Notes under the pieces: generated by a model
Databases searched by the model: none
Told to the model about the DNA's origin: nothing
Seen by the model: the letters and a program-made list of their open reading frames with translations, nothing else
Made by a program: the position numbers and the translations under genes
Assembly: GCF_019112545.1 (NCBI RefSeq)
Contig: NW_025064880.1
Span: 559,337 to 623,336 of the forward strand
Source: Guyanagaster necrorhizus
Taxonomy: Eukaryota; Basidiomycota; Agaricomycetes; Agaricales; Physalacriaceae
Direction of reading: 5' to 3'
Length of the DNA: 64,000 nucleotides
Shown: piece by piece, positions 15,567 to 27,327 of the stretch
Numbering within the stretch: position 1 is the first letter of the stretch
Layout of the letters: each line of letters begins with the position of its first letter

Positions 15567-18520
15567 TCAATGTCTCCAGCCTGGACTACTAAACTGAGAC
15601 CAGTTATTGTAAAGCGCGCTTTCTTGCGTCGCCCAAGACCCACCCCAAGAACTCGTGAAAGCATCTGTATCATATGTCGTCGTAGGAACATCTTGCGAGA
15701 CCGCCCTCACTGACATTGGAAACTGTAGATCAGCATCAATCGAGTGTGACGAAAGTCGATAGGACATACCAAAGTTGTCCAAACTAAAATCCATATCCGC
15801 TTCGCGTGTACGACGAGGTATGCTGTCAACCGGCTCTACATTAGCGCCGGGAGGGGACTCTGAATACCGGATATCGGGCCAAGAAAATTCATTCGGCGGC
15901 GGAACGTGCAAATCCCCGCCAAAAGATGAAGAGTCTAAATTATGATCACCGGATTCGGCGTAGGGTTGGGTGCGAAGGTGGGGAACGTTTCTTGCCATCA
16001 AGTTGGCTAAGAAGCGAGAATATAAAGCAGGAGTATGGCGGCCGTCCAAGGCCACTTTGTCAGACGCCAACACTCTGATGAGTTTGTTGACGCTGTATAT
16101 AATTTCCTCTTGAACTTCCTGCGACAGAAGCGGCAAAAACTTGGCTCTCAGAAGCTGAAACCCGGAACCATCAGGAGGGAAATAGCGATAAAATACAAAG
16201 TGCTTACATTAACCAGGTAAGCGGCTGCAAAAGAAACATAAACGAAGTTGGCTTCCATCGCATATCGCAGATGTCCAGTAGGATAAAGTCGCTCCACCGT
16301 AATCTGAATGACAGATCGTGCAGCATCAATGGACCGTGTCAGCACTTCAGAGTCTCGAGAGAGCCCGGATTTTGCTGCATGTTGAAAGCCGACGGCTAGG
16401 ACCACTAATCTAAGATATGCAGTAATCCTGAATCTCGCTCAGCGCGCGAAACGGTGTGTAGAAGCAATGGATCCTACATATGGGTAGTGCTTCCACGATA
16501 GGCGCATATCTGGAGAGCTAACATTCGACATAAGGTTTAACGGCCACCGGATATCAAGGATAAGGTAGACTTACGATTATAGCTGTATTCCTCGTCGTAT
16601 CGACTAACCCAAAGGCGTAATTCTCGGTCAAGATGTTCTTCTGTCTCTATGGCAGCTGAAACGACATCGAAATCCTGCACAGAATTCTTATGAAATGCCT
16701 GACATAGGAAGTACAGACCACCTACATCGCGGATCCGTTGTCGCAGACTTCCTTCACCAATGCGCTTACGCCATTGAGCCATGATCACAATTATCTGCAC
16801 GTAGGCACAAAGGTGTACGTCGAAAGGTAAATTATGGCGTGAAGCCTTGTACCAGCCTTCAGAGTGAACCGCCATATGGTCGTCTAGGCTAAGCATTGGT
16901 ATTTTCCCGAACTGTATTGAGTGTGAGCCATCAACGCAGAAGCAGTTAAGCCTGTGCCAACAGCCATGTCATCCAATGAACGCAGGCGCTAGCTAATGAT
17001 ACTTACCACGTTCTGGTCCTGTTCATAGCCTCACGCTCACCACATTGCGGCGCGGGCTTATTAAGCCCTAATTCTAAGGCCATGCTGTGATCAATTATGA
17101 GAGATCGAACGTCCAGTAGAAGGTCTGGAACATACCGTATAGCTACACCCATCAAAAGCCATCTGCGGTCTTCTTCCCATTTCTTCCTGGGAGCAGCATA
17201 CACAGCCATCAAGAGGTATGCTTGACATATATCGACACTTTTGGTGCCATCTACCAAAGACTTTCCAGCTACGTCACGCGCGAAATCTTGAGCTAGATAG
17301 TATAGCTCTGGCTGCAAGTGGTAATATCGAGACGCAGTGGCACATACTATTAACGATCTTCAGGATGGTTACCAGAGGCAGGTCGAAAAGATTACGCACT
17401 AACGGTGAAAAGAAACGGGCTAGTCCAGATGAGCGATTGGGGAGTATGAAGCTCGGGGTCGAGAATAGAGAAAAAGGGCTAATCAAAGGCACATAAGCAC
17501 TGTAACTGCTATTGAGAGCCAGAACAAACATTAATTCTTTCAAAAAACCTAGTAAATATTCAGCACATGAATGCATGGCCTATGCGGATAAAAAACGTAC
17601 AGATTGAAAAGTGCCCGGATGTCATCGGATGTAAGAGAGCAGTACTTGACAATATCGGGAGGTGTTGTGTGAGAGATGTCATGTTTCTGTCCGTGTACTT
17701 GATTGAATTCTGATTTAAAGATTAAAAAACACCTCTGTAATGACTGAGTCCTACCTGGGGGAAAGGATTGGAAGAGGTGTTCGGTCGGACTATCTCCGCC
17801 AAACGATAATTCGAATCTATCAGGATGATGGGCATACTTGGAAGCTCCTGCGACACGTTCAGTAAAATTTACGAAAGTGAGCCTATGAAACAACCCTACC
17901 ACCAAGGTCAGACGTGCGGTTTCCTGCCAGGTATTCCAAATGCGCCCGCGACATCCGATCGCGGATTCTATTGTCAGCCTTGAGTTTGTCGAACTGCTGA
18001 AGCAGAGCCTGTATTTGGCAGTCTTGGTTAATTGCCCTTGTCTGCAAATCTTCGTGGGTACTACGTTGCGATAGGTGAACAAGTGTCATAACTGTAAAAG
18101 AACAACATACGGCGCGGGTTTCCGTTTCTTACGCGTTCGAGGGATACACTCATAGCTCCCAGCTTGACATCTTTGACAAGTGGTTTCGCCCGGGCTGAAT
18201 TCACAGCGAACCTGATTGAATAATCTGAGCAACCAGAATAGTAAATTGAAGGCTAACGCAGACCTTCAACGACTTGCAATGCACGCATGCACCAGACCTG
18301 GGGAAGTAAGTAATATATAAATCAAAACTCGCGGAGTCATGTTAGAAACGTACGCTTTGTTGAAGGGGACGCGAGAACTTCGACGAGATGATTCAGCCTC
18401 CTGCGGTTGCTCGTCGGACTCGTCGCTACCGTGCTCGCGACCAAAAAAATGGAAGAGAGTGGTGTCGTTAACAGGAGAAATACTTGCGTTTAGAGCGTCT
18501 GAAGCGCCTTCCGTCTTCAT
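15567..18520 (-). CDS. Zn(II)2Cys6 transcription factor
   Basis: Fungal binuclear-zinc transcription factor. The N-terminus starts MKTEGASDALNAS. It is acidic and Ser-rich, followed by the zinc cluster with spacing C-x2-C-x6-C-x8-C-x2-C-x6-C (CVHC, KSLKVRC, CQRC, SYEC) and the basic linker PRTRKKRKP. An intron interrupts the cluster just after KSLK. A leucine-rich coiled coil follows. The middle homology region contains LYYLAQDFARDV, CQAYLLMAVYAAP and KKWEEDRRWLLMGVAIRY, which place it in the fungal_trans family. The C-terminus is Ser/Asp-rich and ends SSPGWRH. About nine exons. I cannot name target genes; the middle region is loosely like amino-acid-catabolism regulators of the Aro80 type, but that is weak. 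It borders the gene-poor stretch to its right. Confidence 0.87.
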
Positions 18521-18955
18521 TAGGAGGAACGGTGGGTATGATGGAAAGAGACGACATTGAAGCAACGGCGTTATATGCCGATTGCATGGGAGAGAAGCAG
18601 TTGCCCTTTCGGGCGGCTTCTTCCGGACATCAATGCATCAATTTGTACATAAACAACACGTGAATGATAACCGAGCGGCATTTTCGGCAACTTGTACTTA
18701 AACCGTATTCGCATTTGACAGTGGTCCAGTTCAGCATCTCAAGTAATAAAATATCTTACATCTTCAGGTGCCTATACAAATGTCAATCTCAACAGAATCC
18801 TAAGCGTGATGGTGTCACTACACTACTGATCTTGCATCCAAACTGTTGGGCCTCACTAGTTCCCTGGGAATTCCGTAGTAGAAGCCCGAGCTTCACGGCT
18901 GATGGCAGATTTGGAACGAGTCGAGTTGCAGAGAACACGCCCTCGTCTTCATTAG

Positions 18956-19207
18956 AGTCTCATAAATGCCTTGGAGGAGGTCGCAGTTGGCTGCGGTGAC
19001 CATTTTTCTGTCCGACTTTTAAATTCCAAGGCAATACGATTCCTGGGGGGGGGACACGAAGACATCCACCACTTTGGTCAGCAACTTATCAATGCTCCGA
19101 TACCCTCGAACAAAGCGGCCGAGCCTGATTTTGGTGGCTTCGTCATCTACTTTGTGATAAATCAATCAAGGTCCACCAACTATTCTGGCCCAGAGACTGT
19201 ATGGTAA
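18956..19207 (+). pseudogene. Possible relic coding exon, unidentified
   Basis: An open stretch between two stops reads like protein: INALEEVAVGCGDHF, AIRFLGGGHEDIHHFGQQL, KAAEPDFGGFVIYFVINQS and GPETVW, then TAA. After that stop the same frame continues PFTVTKVQHPSGNVKAHRW before another stop. Composition and the absence of low complexity suggest a former exon, but I do not recognise the family and the opposite strand also has fairly open frames. It may equally be chance. Confidence 0.25.
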
Positions 19208-19833
19208 CCTTTTACCGTGACAAAGGTGCAGCACCCGTCTGGCAATGTGAAGGCCCATCGGTGGAGAGACGGCTAGCCCGTGTGAGTGGATCGTTCCTAA
19301 AATGCAGCCCGATTTCCATTTACTCCAGAATCAGATCCACTGTGGCGTTAAAAAATAACCTCGTAGAAAAATAAACTTGGGAACTCAATACAGGACTCGT
19401 CACCGCGTGTCATCCCTTGACGCTCCTTACCGGATCCACCGAACATCATCCTCGTGCGCTTTTCCGGTCCGAAGTGCCGACAATGCATTCCAAACTTTCA
19501 ACCTTACCCAACCCTTTCAGAGTACTGCGGTTGCCAATTCAATCCATCCAGTTCAGTGGAAAAGGCTCCATGAATTGTTGTATAGAGAACGTCCGTCTGG
19601 ACTCTGCGGTCCAATTCGGGGTGACGTGATCAACTGGGAGACATTCGGTGTGATATGATCAGGTCGATGCTTAGCTTAGGCTGCCCTCAGCCAATGAACT
19701 GGACTTGGAATCATTGCGACATCTCAACAACCAGGTGCGCGTTTTTGTCAAAGAACAGCAGATCAGCTGCTTAATTGAATACACCCATCTTCAGATTTTA
19801 GCCTTTCGCTCGACTCGACGATTTCTCCGCACA

Positions 19834-20055
19834 ATGATGTCCGTCAAAATGCAAATAGTCTCGATTTGGCTCCTACGTCATATTATTCTCGGATACTTCG
19901 CGGCTACTGGCAGTGCCTGTACTTAGTGCCTAGCGGATATCAACTTGCAATTGGGGCCAATTGATTGCGAGAAACGTGGCCTCTTCTGCGTGAACGAGGA
20001 GTGCAAAATGCGCACGTCTTGGGAATATGAGCGTAGCTTTCTTGGAATAACTTAA
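19834..20055 (+). pseudogene. Possible small secreted Cys-rich ORF interrupted by TAG
   Basis: From ATG 19834 the frame encodes MMSVKMQIVSIWLLRHIILG then YFAATGSACT, which resembles a signal peptide with an Ala-x-Ala-type end, then meets TAG at 19924-19926. The same frame then continues for 42 more codons with four cysteines (CLADIN, DCEKRGLFCVNEECK) to TAA at 20053-20055. If the TAG were absent this would be a secreted Cys-rich protein of about 73 residues. It may be a dead gene, a missed splice junction or coincidence. Confidence 0.2.
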
Positions 20056-20145
20056 CGATCGATATCAGTGCGCAGTTTCAACATCGTCCTGGCTGGTTGC
20101 AATCGGACCTTAATTACCTGACCCCACTTTACCGACGCGCCTCAT

Positions 20146-20298
20146 GTGAGCAGTCTGTCAATCTCGTATTCTTAGACTAACCCCTCGCATAGCTTGGCTA
20201 CCACACGATGCTCATTCATAAACACCAAGTATGATGTACGTACTCTTCCCACATATTCTAATCGACCTATTTCTCCGCTCTGGGGTCCAATAACCTAG
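20146..20298 (+). other. Two well-formed intron-like segments around a short exon-like piece
   Basis: The segment 20146-20192 starts GTGAGC, has GACTAAC 15 nt before its end and finishes GCATAG; 20236-20298 starts GTACGT, carries TCTAAT and ends CCTAG. Both have the size and signals of this genome's introns. They are not embedded in any continuous reading frame I could follow, which fits a decayed multi-exon gene. Confidence 0.35.
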
Positions 20299-22750
20299 AC
20301 TGGCGGCCTGAATTTTGCCTGTTTAGAACATGCTTTACGGATGTCTTCAAGGCGTCTTATCATTCACTGTATTATTCAACAATTCAATCCCTGGTGTCAG
20401 TTTCTTTGGCGTTTGCTGTGCTTCATTTTCACTTTTCTCACCAAGACGATCGTTCTGATGGTCTGTTTTTCATATGGACGCTGACGGCTCTATTGCCTTC
20501 TAGTGGGTGTCGAAAGTGCCTCCTGAAGGTGTTCCTCGCATCAAACTTTCGCATCCGCTGACCTATTTGGGTACACCGGTAATAACTCTGGTGATGCCTC
20601 GCGACCTCGACAAAATTCTCCTGTCAACCTTCGGACCCCCCGACCCTGCCAGCCTAAAGGCACCAAAACGTTATCTGTCCCTGCTTCTAGTGCATCTTGA
20701 GTACCACTGATGCGTTTCATGTGGTAACGTTATCACTGTCGTCAGAAAATTCTACGGCTGAAGCCCATATGGTGAATAGAGGACTGTTAGTCGGCGTGCT
20801 GACTCGGATTCCCTTTATGTTTTGTTTCATTCTCCTCACTATCGATCCGGTGAGATATCAAAGCTTCGCGCTTTGTGCGCTCTCTAATTATAGATGACGC
20901 TCCACTTTCATTAGAATGATTTAAAGCCTTCGGAGACACAGCGGAGTATATCAATCCCAGTATCGAACCATGTTCACCGAGGAACATTGAGTTTGTTTTT
21001 TCCCATATGCTGTCGGCCCGATATACAAGTCTGTTGGACACCGGTGTATAAGATTCCCCGCGTTCGGATCCTTCGTTTCAATGGGGCCTCTAGCTTTAGA
21101 TCAATAATAAATGTTAAACATAAATAGCAGCGGTATTCGACTCTTCTTAGCGCCTGAATCGGCAGAGGATTGACATGGAAGGCCTCTTCACAGTTGATGT
21201 ACGTACTATGATGTAAGGCTATAACTCCTTTCTTTAGCAATGAGTCGGTGTTGACTTTTCCCCAAGGTCTTCAGCTGTAGCCAATCTTGCCGAAAATCGT
21301 TGATGAAGATCTTCGAGCGGTGAGCGGTGTACTATTGATGCATGCTGGAGGACAATGAAAGCTAGAACCTCAATTCTTGTGATGCTTCGCCTGGCTTCTT
21401 CTCCTTTTACCAATGGTGTTTCACGGATAGGAGGAAGTATCTTGTGCGAATTCAATCTTGACGGATTTATAGGTGAACTCGGACCGTGACACTGGAAGGA
21501 CATCGTCATTATGTTAGATAAATATTTCGTTCTGACGCTAGATACTGGTAGGGCTACATTCGAATCCATGACTGCCTAACATTTTCTATCTTTCTTTCAA
21601 CAGGGACAATATTTTCCTTCGCTGGACTCGGTATTGGATTCTTGATATATTACCAACGCACTTTCGACTTCCCAGCTTGCTTTGTCCACATGCTATTTTG
21701 GGTTACCTCTTTAACCCTTTCTTACGAGACATAGTGAACAGGCATGAGCCTCTCTGGCCGCGAGGATCTCACCCTGGGTCTCGTGCTTGGCAAAGGGACA
21801 AGCGGTCTTCCTTGTTGTGATGACTGTCTGCTTGGAAATCAAACCACTAATAGATCGGTCATGCAGGCGCTTCCCGTTGCTTGATCTGCTTCTCCGAAGC
21901 TGCTATGCTAATTCGGTGTTGAACTTTGCTTATAGTTTTTTGCCGGACTGAATGAATGGATGATTCACGTCTTCCTTCCCTACAATAAACCTGTATTAAG
22001 GACAAGGGAATCAACAATATTCAGATATGGCCTGATTTACGGACCATGTCTGAACGACGTGAAATTTGGGGGCGGCAGGGATGCTGAAGGAAGAAATTCA
22101 TTTAGGCGACGGTGATGATCGGGGCGTCCGTGAGTTGGATGATTTTCAATCTTGGTAAAACACAGAGTTCACTTGAATAGTATGTTTCAAGTTCTTCTCA
22201 ACATGGTGCTTTGTCGCAGCGGAAAATATGAAATAGCTGTACCTCCGACCGATCATATAACGTATACTGCGCTGGCCGTTGTTCAAGAAGTCAGTAATGT
22301 CCGGAGTATCATGCTAAAAGATATTTTTCTCAGTGGATGGGCCAGGCTTTTAGCACGACTGCCATCAAGTTTTGGTGTACTTTGCCGATATCTCTGGTCT
22401 CCGTCAAAGCAAGTAAAGGCTCGTGGGAATGATGACGCACTCCACCAAGTTCATCCCGGCGGCACTTTTAAGGCTGCCTTTCAGACCGCATGTATTCGAT
22501 ATAAGATGCTGTCGTTTGTGGAGCATGGGGCCTCTTCGCAGGCGGTCACCAATAGGAAGGTTGTGCGCTCTAGTCTGAAATCCACATGATAGAACTCGAG
22601 TGGCGGACGAACGTGCGCTTTCTGTTTCCAGATCAGATTCTTATACCAATCAGCTGAGGGTGGACGTGATGAGGAAGCAAACGCCAGTATAGCCATGGGC
22701 ATAAAAGGGAGACCATGTAATCAGGCTCTGCCTCTGGACAACGGATCGAT

Positions 22751-25749
22751 ATGCGTAACATATACATCTTCAATCTCTTTCTTTGTCTCGGAGCAACAGC
22801 TACCCGTTTTCTCGAGAGGAACTTAGCGTACAAGTCTCCTTTTTTGGACGCACCCCAGGTGAATGTTACGTAGAGTTTTCGTCAGTTGCTTCGCTGAACA
22901 TGCTTTTTGTAGCTGGGACATAATATCGACAACCTGCATAAGCGACAGGTTCAGCATGTTCGTCGTCAGATGGAAGACGCGGGGATTTTCGAGGATGAAC
23001 ATTATGTCACCTTCTATGGGAGCGATTTTAGCAATGTATAACGTCCAGATATCCATTTTTCTCTACTTACGATTCAACTTAGAGTCCATTCATTTGGAGT
23101 GGCGGATTGAACTTTACTCATGCTGGTAAGATGCTTGTTACTAAACATCTTTGTTTACCATCCAGTTATGTTATATTGCAGTCGCCAGTGTTCGTTCTTC
23201 CAATGCGTAATGCGCTCAACATCCTTTACATATCAACTTCTCTCATAGGGCGATCCTTTCGACACTTCTGTATTGTTGTGGGCACGGGCAGCCCCATTGC
23301 CATCAAGTGGATCATCGAAGCTACCTGATCAGAGTGTTCCTGTTTGTCTGTCGTATCAAGTGTCCAAATTCGCCGATCTATCTGGTCCTCCCGTTGATTC
23401 TGGCGAAGCATTCACAAGTTATGATGTGGACTGGACAGTAAAGATTGAAGCGACTGGCTTGCAGCCTGACACAAAATACTTTTACCGATTCTCTGATTGC
23501 ACAGACCCTACGAGCACTAGTCCTATCGGTACCACTAGAACTTTGCCCAGGCCTGATAGTACGTCTCCAAAAACTGGTCGGATTTTCTCAGAGTTTACGT
23601 GGTGAACCGTAGCCGCTGCGGACAATGTTAATGGAGGAAACCCGTTTATTCTTGCTGTGTTCTCTTGTTCTCAATATCAAGCAGGTAGATATGATGTCGT
23701 GCCCTTTTCATTCCACTGATATAATCCCAGGATGGTTCAACGCGTACGGATACGCAGCCAATTTCGTGAAGCCCGACATTTATATTCACCTTGGAGACTA
23801 TGTATGTTTCTTGATATCATTATATCGAAATCTTATACACGTCGAACCAACAACCAGATATACGAAGGTCTGGGGAACGGGTTAGTACACTTCAATGACT
23901 TTTCTATTTGTTCTAAATGTGACTAGTGCCTCGATTGGACGACAAACTCTGGGCAGGGAATTGGCGACCATTTTTGACTACCGCCAACGTTTGGCCCAGT
24001 ATAGAACTGATGAGAGTCTTCGTGCTGCCCATCTAAGTGGACCATGGATTACAGTCTGGTATGTTTCTTCATTTCCCTCAGGAATGGGCAATATTGAGTG
24101 CCATTAGGGTATGTGATCTAATCGTGCTTCTCTGACGTTGTGACGCAGAGAATGCTCTAGGATGATCACGAGGCAAGTTCATCTCTATACAGATCGTCGA
24201 CTACCCAAGAAACTTTTTTAGGTCGCTGATAATGCCTGGAAAGCTGGCACAGCAGATTCCAACGATACTTCCATAGGCTGCTCTTTTTCTCCATCGGGAG
24301 CGTGTTTCACTGACAGGAAATTAAGTGCTGTACGGGCGTATCATGAATGGATGCCTATACGACAGGTGGTCTCGAACGATAAGCTACGTATATGGAGAAA
24401 TTTCCAGATAGGAAGGCTCATGGATTTGACGATGCTTGATACCCGTAAGGGATCTCGAAAGTCACGATTTCTTCAAACATTTGCTCACCCGCTATATTCT
24501 GGCAGGACAGTACGACAGAGATTTGACGGATGTAAGTGTGATTGACAAACGTCACCGAACGACTACCTATAATTGATGCGTACTCAGGTTTACTACAACA
24601 CAGGCAAGTTTTACCGAACCGTAACTAGAGTGGCATTGCACTTATCATCCCTCCTTTTCAGAATGTACGCTACATCAACACGTCGGTGTAGTCTCGCATT
24701 TTACTTTTCTGTATAGTTGTCAATACCATATCCTCGTACGAAAACCGTAGTCTGATGGGAGCAGAGCAAGAGAAGTGTGCGTCTGTTGTTGCGACACGTT
24801 TCGTCATCCATTCGATCGATGCGGTAGGGTTTTTCCAGACACTTTCCCAGTCGCAGGCACGAGGCGCTGTATGGCGTATCATTGGGTAAGAAAATTCTAG
24901 GTGCTCGTCTTTGACGTTTCGGCTCATAACTTTAAAGGCAACAAATAGTTTTCACCCAGCTGAACCTCAGCGGTACATGTGAGTATACCCTACTTATTTT
25001 ATGTGACTTTTCTATATTGCTGTACTCCAATAGTTGATCTGGTAAGTATGCCCTTGATACACGTCCAGTCTCCAGCACTGGCTGAGATTGTCCAAGGATG
25101 CGTGGGATGGGTACCGAGCCAACAGGCGCCGTGTGCTCGATCATCTTTACGGGAACAAAATCAGCAATACGGTTATCCTCTCGGGCGATAGTCATGCCAA
25201 CTGGGTGTCTGACCTTGCCTGTGAGTGACCTACCAAGTTAGCCTAATGTTACATTTTGAAGTTCTTTTCGAGAAGACCCGAATGATACAACGAAGTCAGT
25301 TCACCGGCACCCACTCATATGTTAGCACCCGTTTATTAATGAAAACAGGTACAATCCAATCTCGGGAGAAGGCGCTATTGGTGTTGAGTTCGGAGGCACA
25401 GCGGTAACATCTCCATCTTCGTTCGGTCCGATATCACAACCGGAAACAGTCATCGTTTCACAAGCTTTCGTCGCCGCTAACGCGGACTTACAATGGAGTG
25501 AAGGTTTTTACCGCGGATTCTTTAGTTTGAAGGTGGATCCCAGCCAACTAAATGCAACGTTCTACGCCATGAATGACATCGGTTCGCATTACAGTATTAT
25601 CTGAACGGTGCTTTCTTGATGATTGATACACAGCCTCCGCTAATTTGAAAGGCTTTGCTACTGCAGAGTTTATTGTGAAAGCTGGAGAGAGCAAACTTTC
25701 CCGCCCTGTAGCTGGCGGCACTGTTTTGGCGGGGGCTCTGAAAAGTTGA
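22751..25749 (+). CDS. Secreted PhoD-type alkaline phosphatase/phosphodiesterase
   Basis: Metal-dependent phosphatase of the PhoD family (calcineurin-like fold), likely extracellular and used to gain phosphate from esters. The start encodes a signal peptide, MRNIYIFNLFLCLGATA. The N-terminal PhoD domain has PFIWSGGLNFTHAG, DPFDTSVLLWARAAP and the Ig-like part GLQPDTKYFYRF. The catalytic part has FSCSQYQAGWFNAYG, YIHLGDY, DDHEVADNAW, WRIIGQQIVFTQL, and SGDSHANWVSDLA, so all metal ligand blocks are present. At least 14 exons. Two introns seem to start with GC (24173-24221, 24604-24661). The junction before DDHE near 24060 does not splice cleanly with the strong GTATGT donor, and the joint after WVSDLA needs a weak donor (GTGACC). 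It may therefore be newly damaged or mis-modelled. It stands alone between two gene-poor stretches. Confidence 0.85.
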
Positions 25750-27327
25750 AATTGACAGAACTATCCAGTTTTTTTATCAGTTCAACTCCTATCAACGCTT
25801 TCAAGTGTGTAAATCGAACCCACCATTTCAATACATATTGCTATACATTGCAATAATCATATTAATTAAAGGAAGGCTGAAGAATTGCACGCAGTACACA
25901 GTACCCCCACGCCCCGGGGTGCGCCACCTTTTCTTCGTTGGTCAACAAAGTAATCAGCGTAATCTGTACGCACTCCGTCCAGCTTCGGCTTCTGCATTCT
26001 TCGTGCATTCTATGATGTCCGCAGTCCCTTTCACCGTGGTTGGGAATTCTTGTCCCTCGTTGGTGATAATGCCAGCGAAGGATCGATGAGTAGTACGTGA
26101 AGGGGCAGGTGTAAGGGTATAGGTTTCACAGGTGTATCCCCGATATTTACAAATTTCGTCAGTCGGAGTAGGATGGACTGCGGGAAAGCCGATAAGAAGA
26201 TCCGTAGTGAAGTCGCGAGGTCATAAATACCAAGGGAAGCACCGTACGAGCAGTAAATGATCCACTAATTCCGCCCATTTTCCTTTCGGCGACAAGGTTC
26301 GAGAGCTAGTAGTAATACTATCGGAACTGACTTCACCACTGACGCCCGTGACTCTTTTCAATGGGGAATCGCATGGGTGGACCGAATCACAGTCGCGATT
26401 GCGTTCATGTCTCTGCATCGACAACAGCCAGACTGGTTCATCTGGTAATTGTCATGGAAGAAGAAACTTGGGCCGGGTTCTGCTATCAGTTGAAGACGTG
26501 ACGCGGACGTCCGATTGGGTTGTGATGTCGAAGGTCAATTTCCAGGCATCTTGCAGCTGCATTTGGCATCAAGAAGGGAAAGTATCGTGTCCCAGTCTGT
26601 GTCTCGGGGTAGCAGAAGAAATGAATGGAGAGCCTAGAAATATTTAGACAAATCATGAAGGTTTCCGAGATATCTTGGCACGACGGGTCTTCAGCTCCTC
26701 ATTGGATAGTTAATGCCGCCGAGCTCGAGCTGACTCAAGCTGTCGAGCGTTGTTCAAGAATAAAGCATGATGTCCTTTGATGAAGAAACGAGAACTCTTT
26801 GGCGCAGAGTTTAAGAGGCCTTGCTACTAGACTCGTTGCTGTGACCAAGTATTTCGACTGTATGAGGCCCCCGGGACGAGGCTCTTCCCACAGTGCGGAG
26901 GCCGATGAAATACAGTAGATTTCATAACATCGGATAGCAATGCGCTGGGTCCTGCCAGCCGACGGTGAAGCCTTGGGGAACGGTCAGAGGCTTGTTCCCG
27001 TACTTGGCCGCATACTACTCGACGATGCCGAATGGAACACGAGCCCACAGTGGTTTGAAACGCGTTATTTACTTGACGACGCTGAGCGCTGAGCGACCCA
27101 TGGTCGCATTCAGTTGCAATGACCGACCACTCAGTTCACTTTCCATGGCCAGCTGTTTCGACAAACTTGGCTCAAGTCTTGCAATCAGACTCATTGGCCG
27201 CATAAAATACAGGTGTTGAATTTTTATCTAAGCGTAGCGTACATGAAATGCAATCATTATAATTTTTGCCCGTACAGATCATCAGTCCGAAAGAAACACG
27301 CATGGAGACCTAGCAACACCGACGCAT
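25750..27327. other. 1.6-kb gene-poor spacer
   Basis: Apart from one interrupted minus-strand frame at 25954-26424 and a short one near 26915-27010 (reading KYGNKPLTVPQGFTVGWQDP before a stop), I see no supported gene. It separates the phosphatase from Hsp70, both ending toward it. Confidence 0.5.
25954..26424 (-). pseudogene. Interrupted open frame, unidentified
   Basis: On the minus strand a frame starting near 26424 runs with one TGA at 26221-26223 and then stays open for 88 codons to a TGA at 25954-25956. The lower part reads FPAVHPTPTDEICKYRGY, TCETYTLTPAP, RSFAGIITNEGQEF and TTVKGTADIIECTKNAE, which looks coding, with three cysteines. The TGA could be removed by an intron (GTACGG to CCCGCAG) but then the downstream frame does not fit. 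No family recognised. Confidence 0.25.

Larger units (their letters stand above)
18521..22750. other. Gene-poor 4.2-kb stretch with eroded reading frames
   Basis: No intact gene can be supported between the transcription factor and the phosphatase, in contrast to spacers of a few hundred bases elsewhere. I see scattered short open frames with stops between them, well-formed intron-like segments, and a run of nine G at 19045-19053. No terminal repeats, tandem repeats or transposase motifs were recognised by eye. It could be relics of deleted genes, an old transposon, or a fast-evolving locus. Confidence 0.55.

Noticed and set aside
19045..19053. Run of nine G as a possible repeat-expansion or sequencing-error site
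   Set aside because: A single homopolymer without flanking repeats; noted only as part of the eroded stretch.
22152..22589. 145-codon plus-strand frame upstream of the phosphatase
   Set aside because: It begins with TTG rather than ATG and its sequence shows no domain or splice context; probably chance within the eroded stretch.
18521..27327. Transposon or LTR element spanning the gene-poor middle
   Set aside because: No terminal repeats, target-site duplication, reverse transcriptase or transposase motifs were seen by eye, and an intact-looking PhoD gene lies within.
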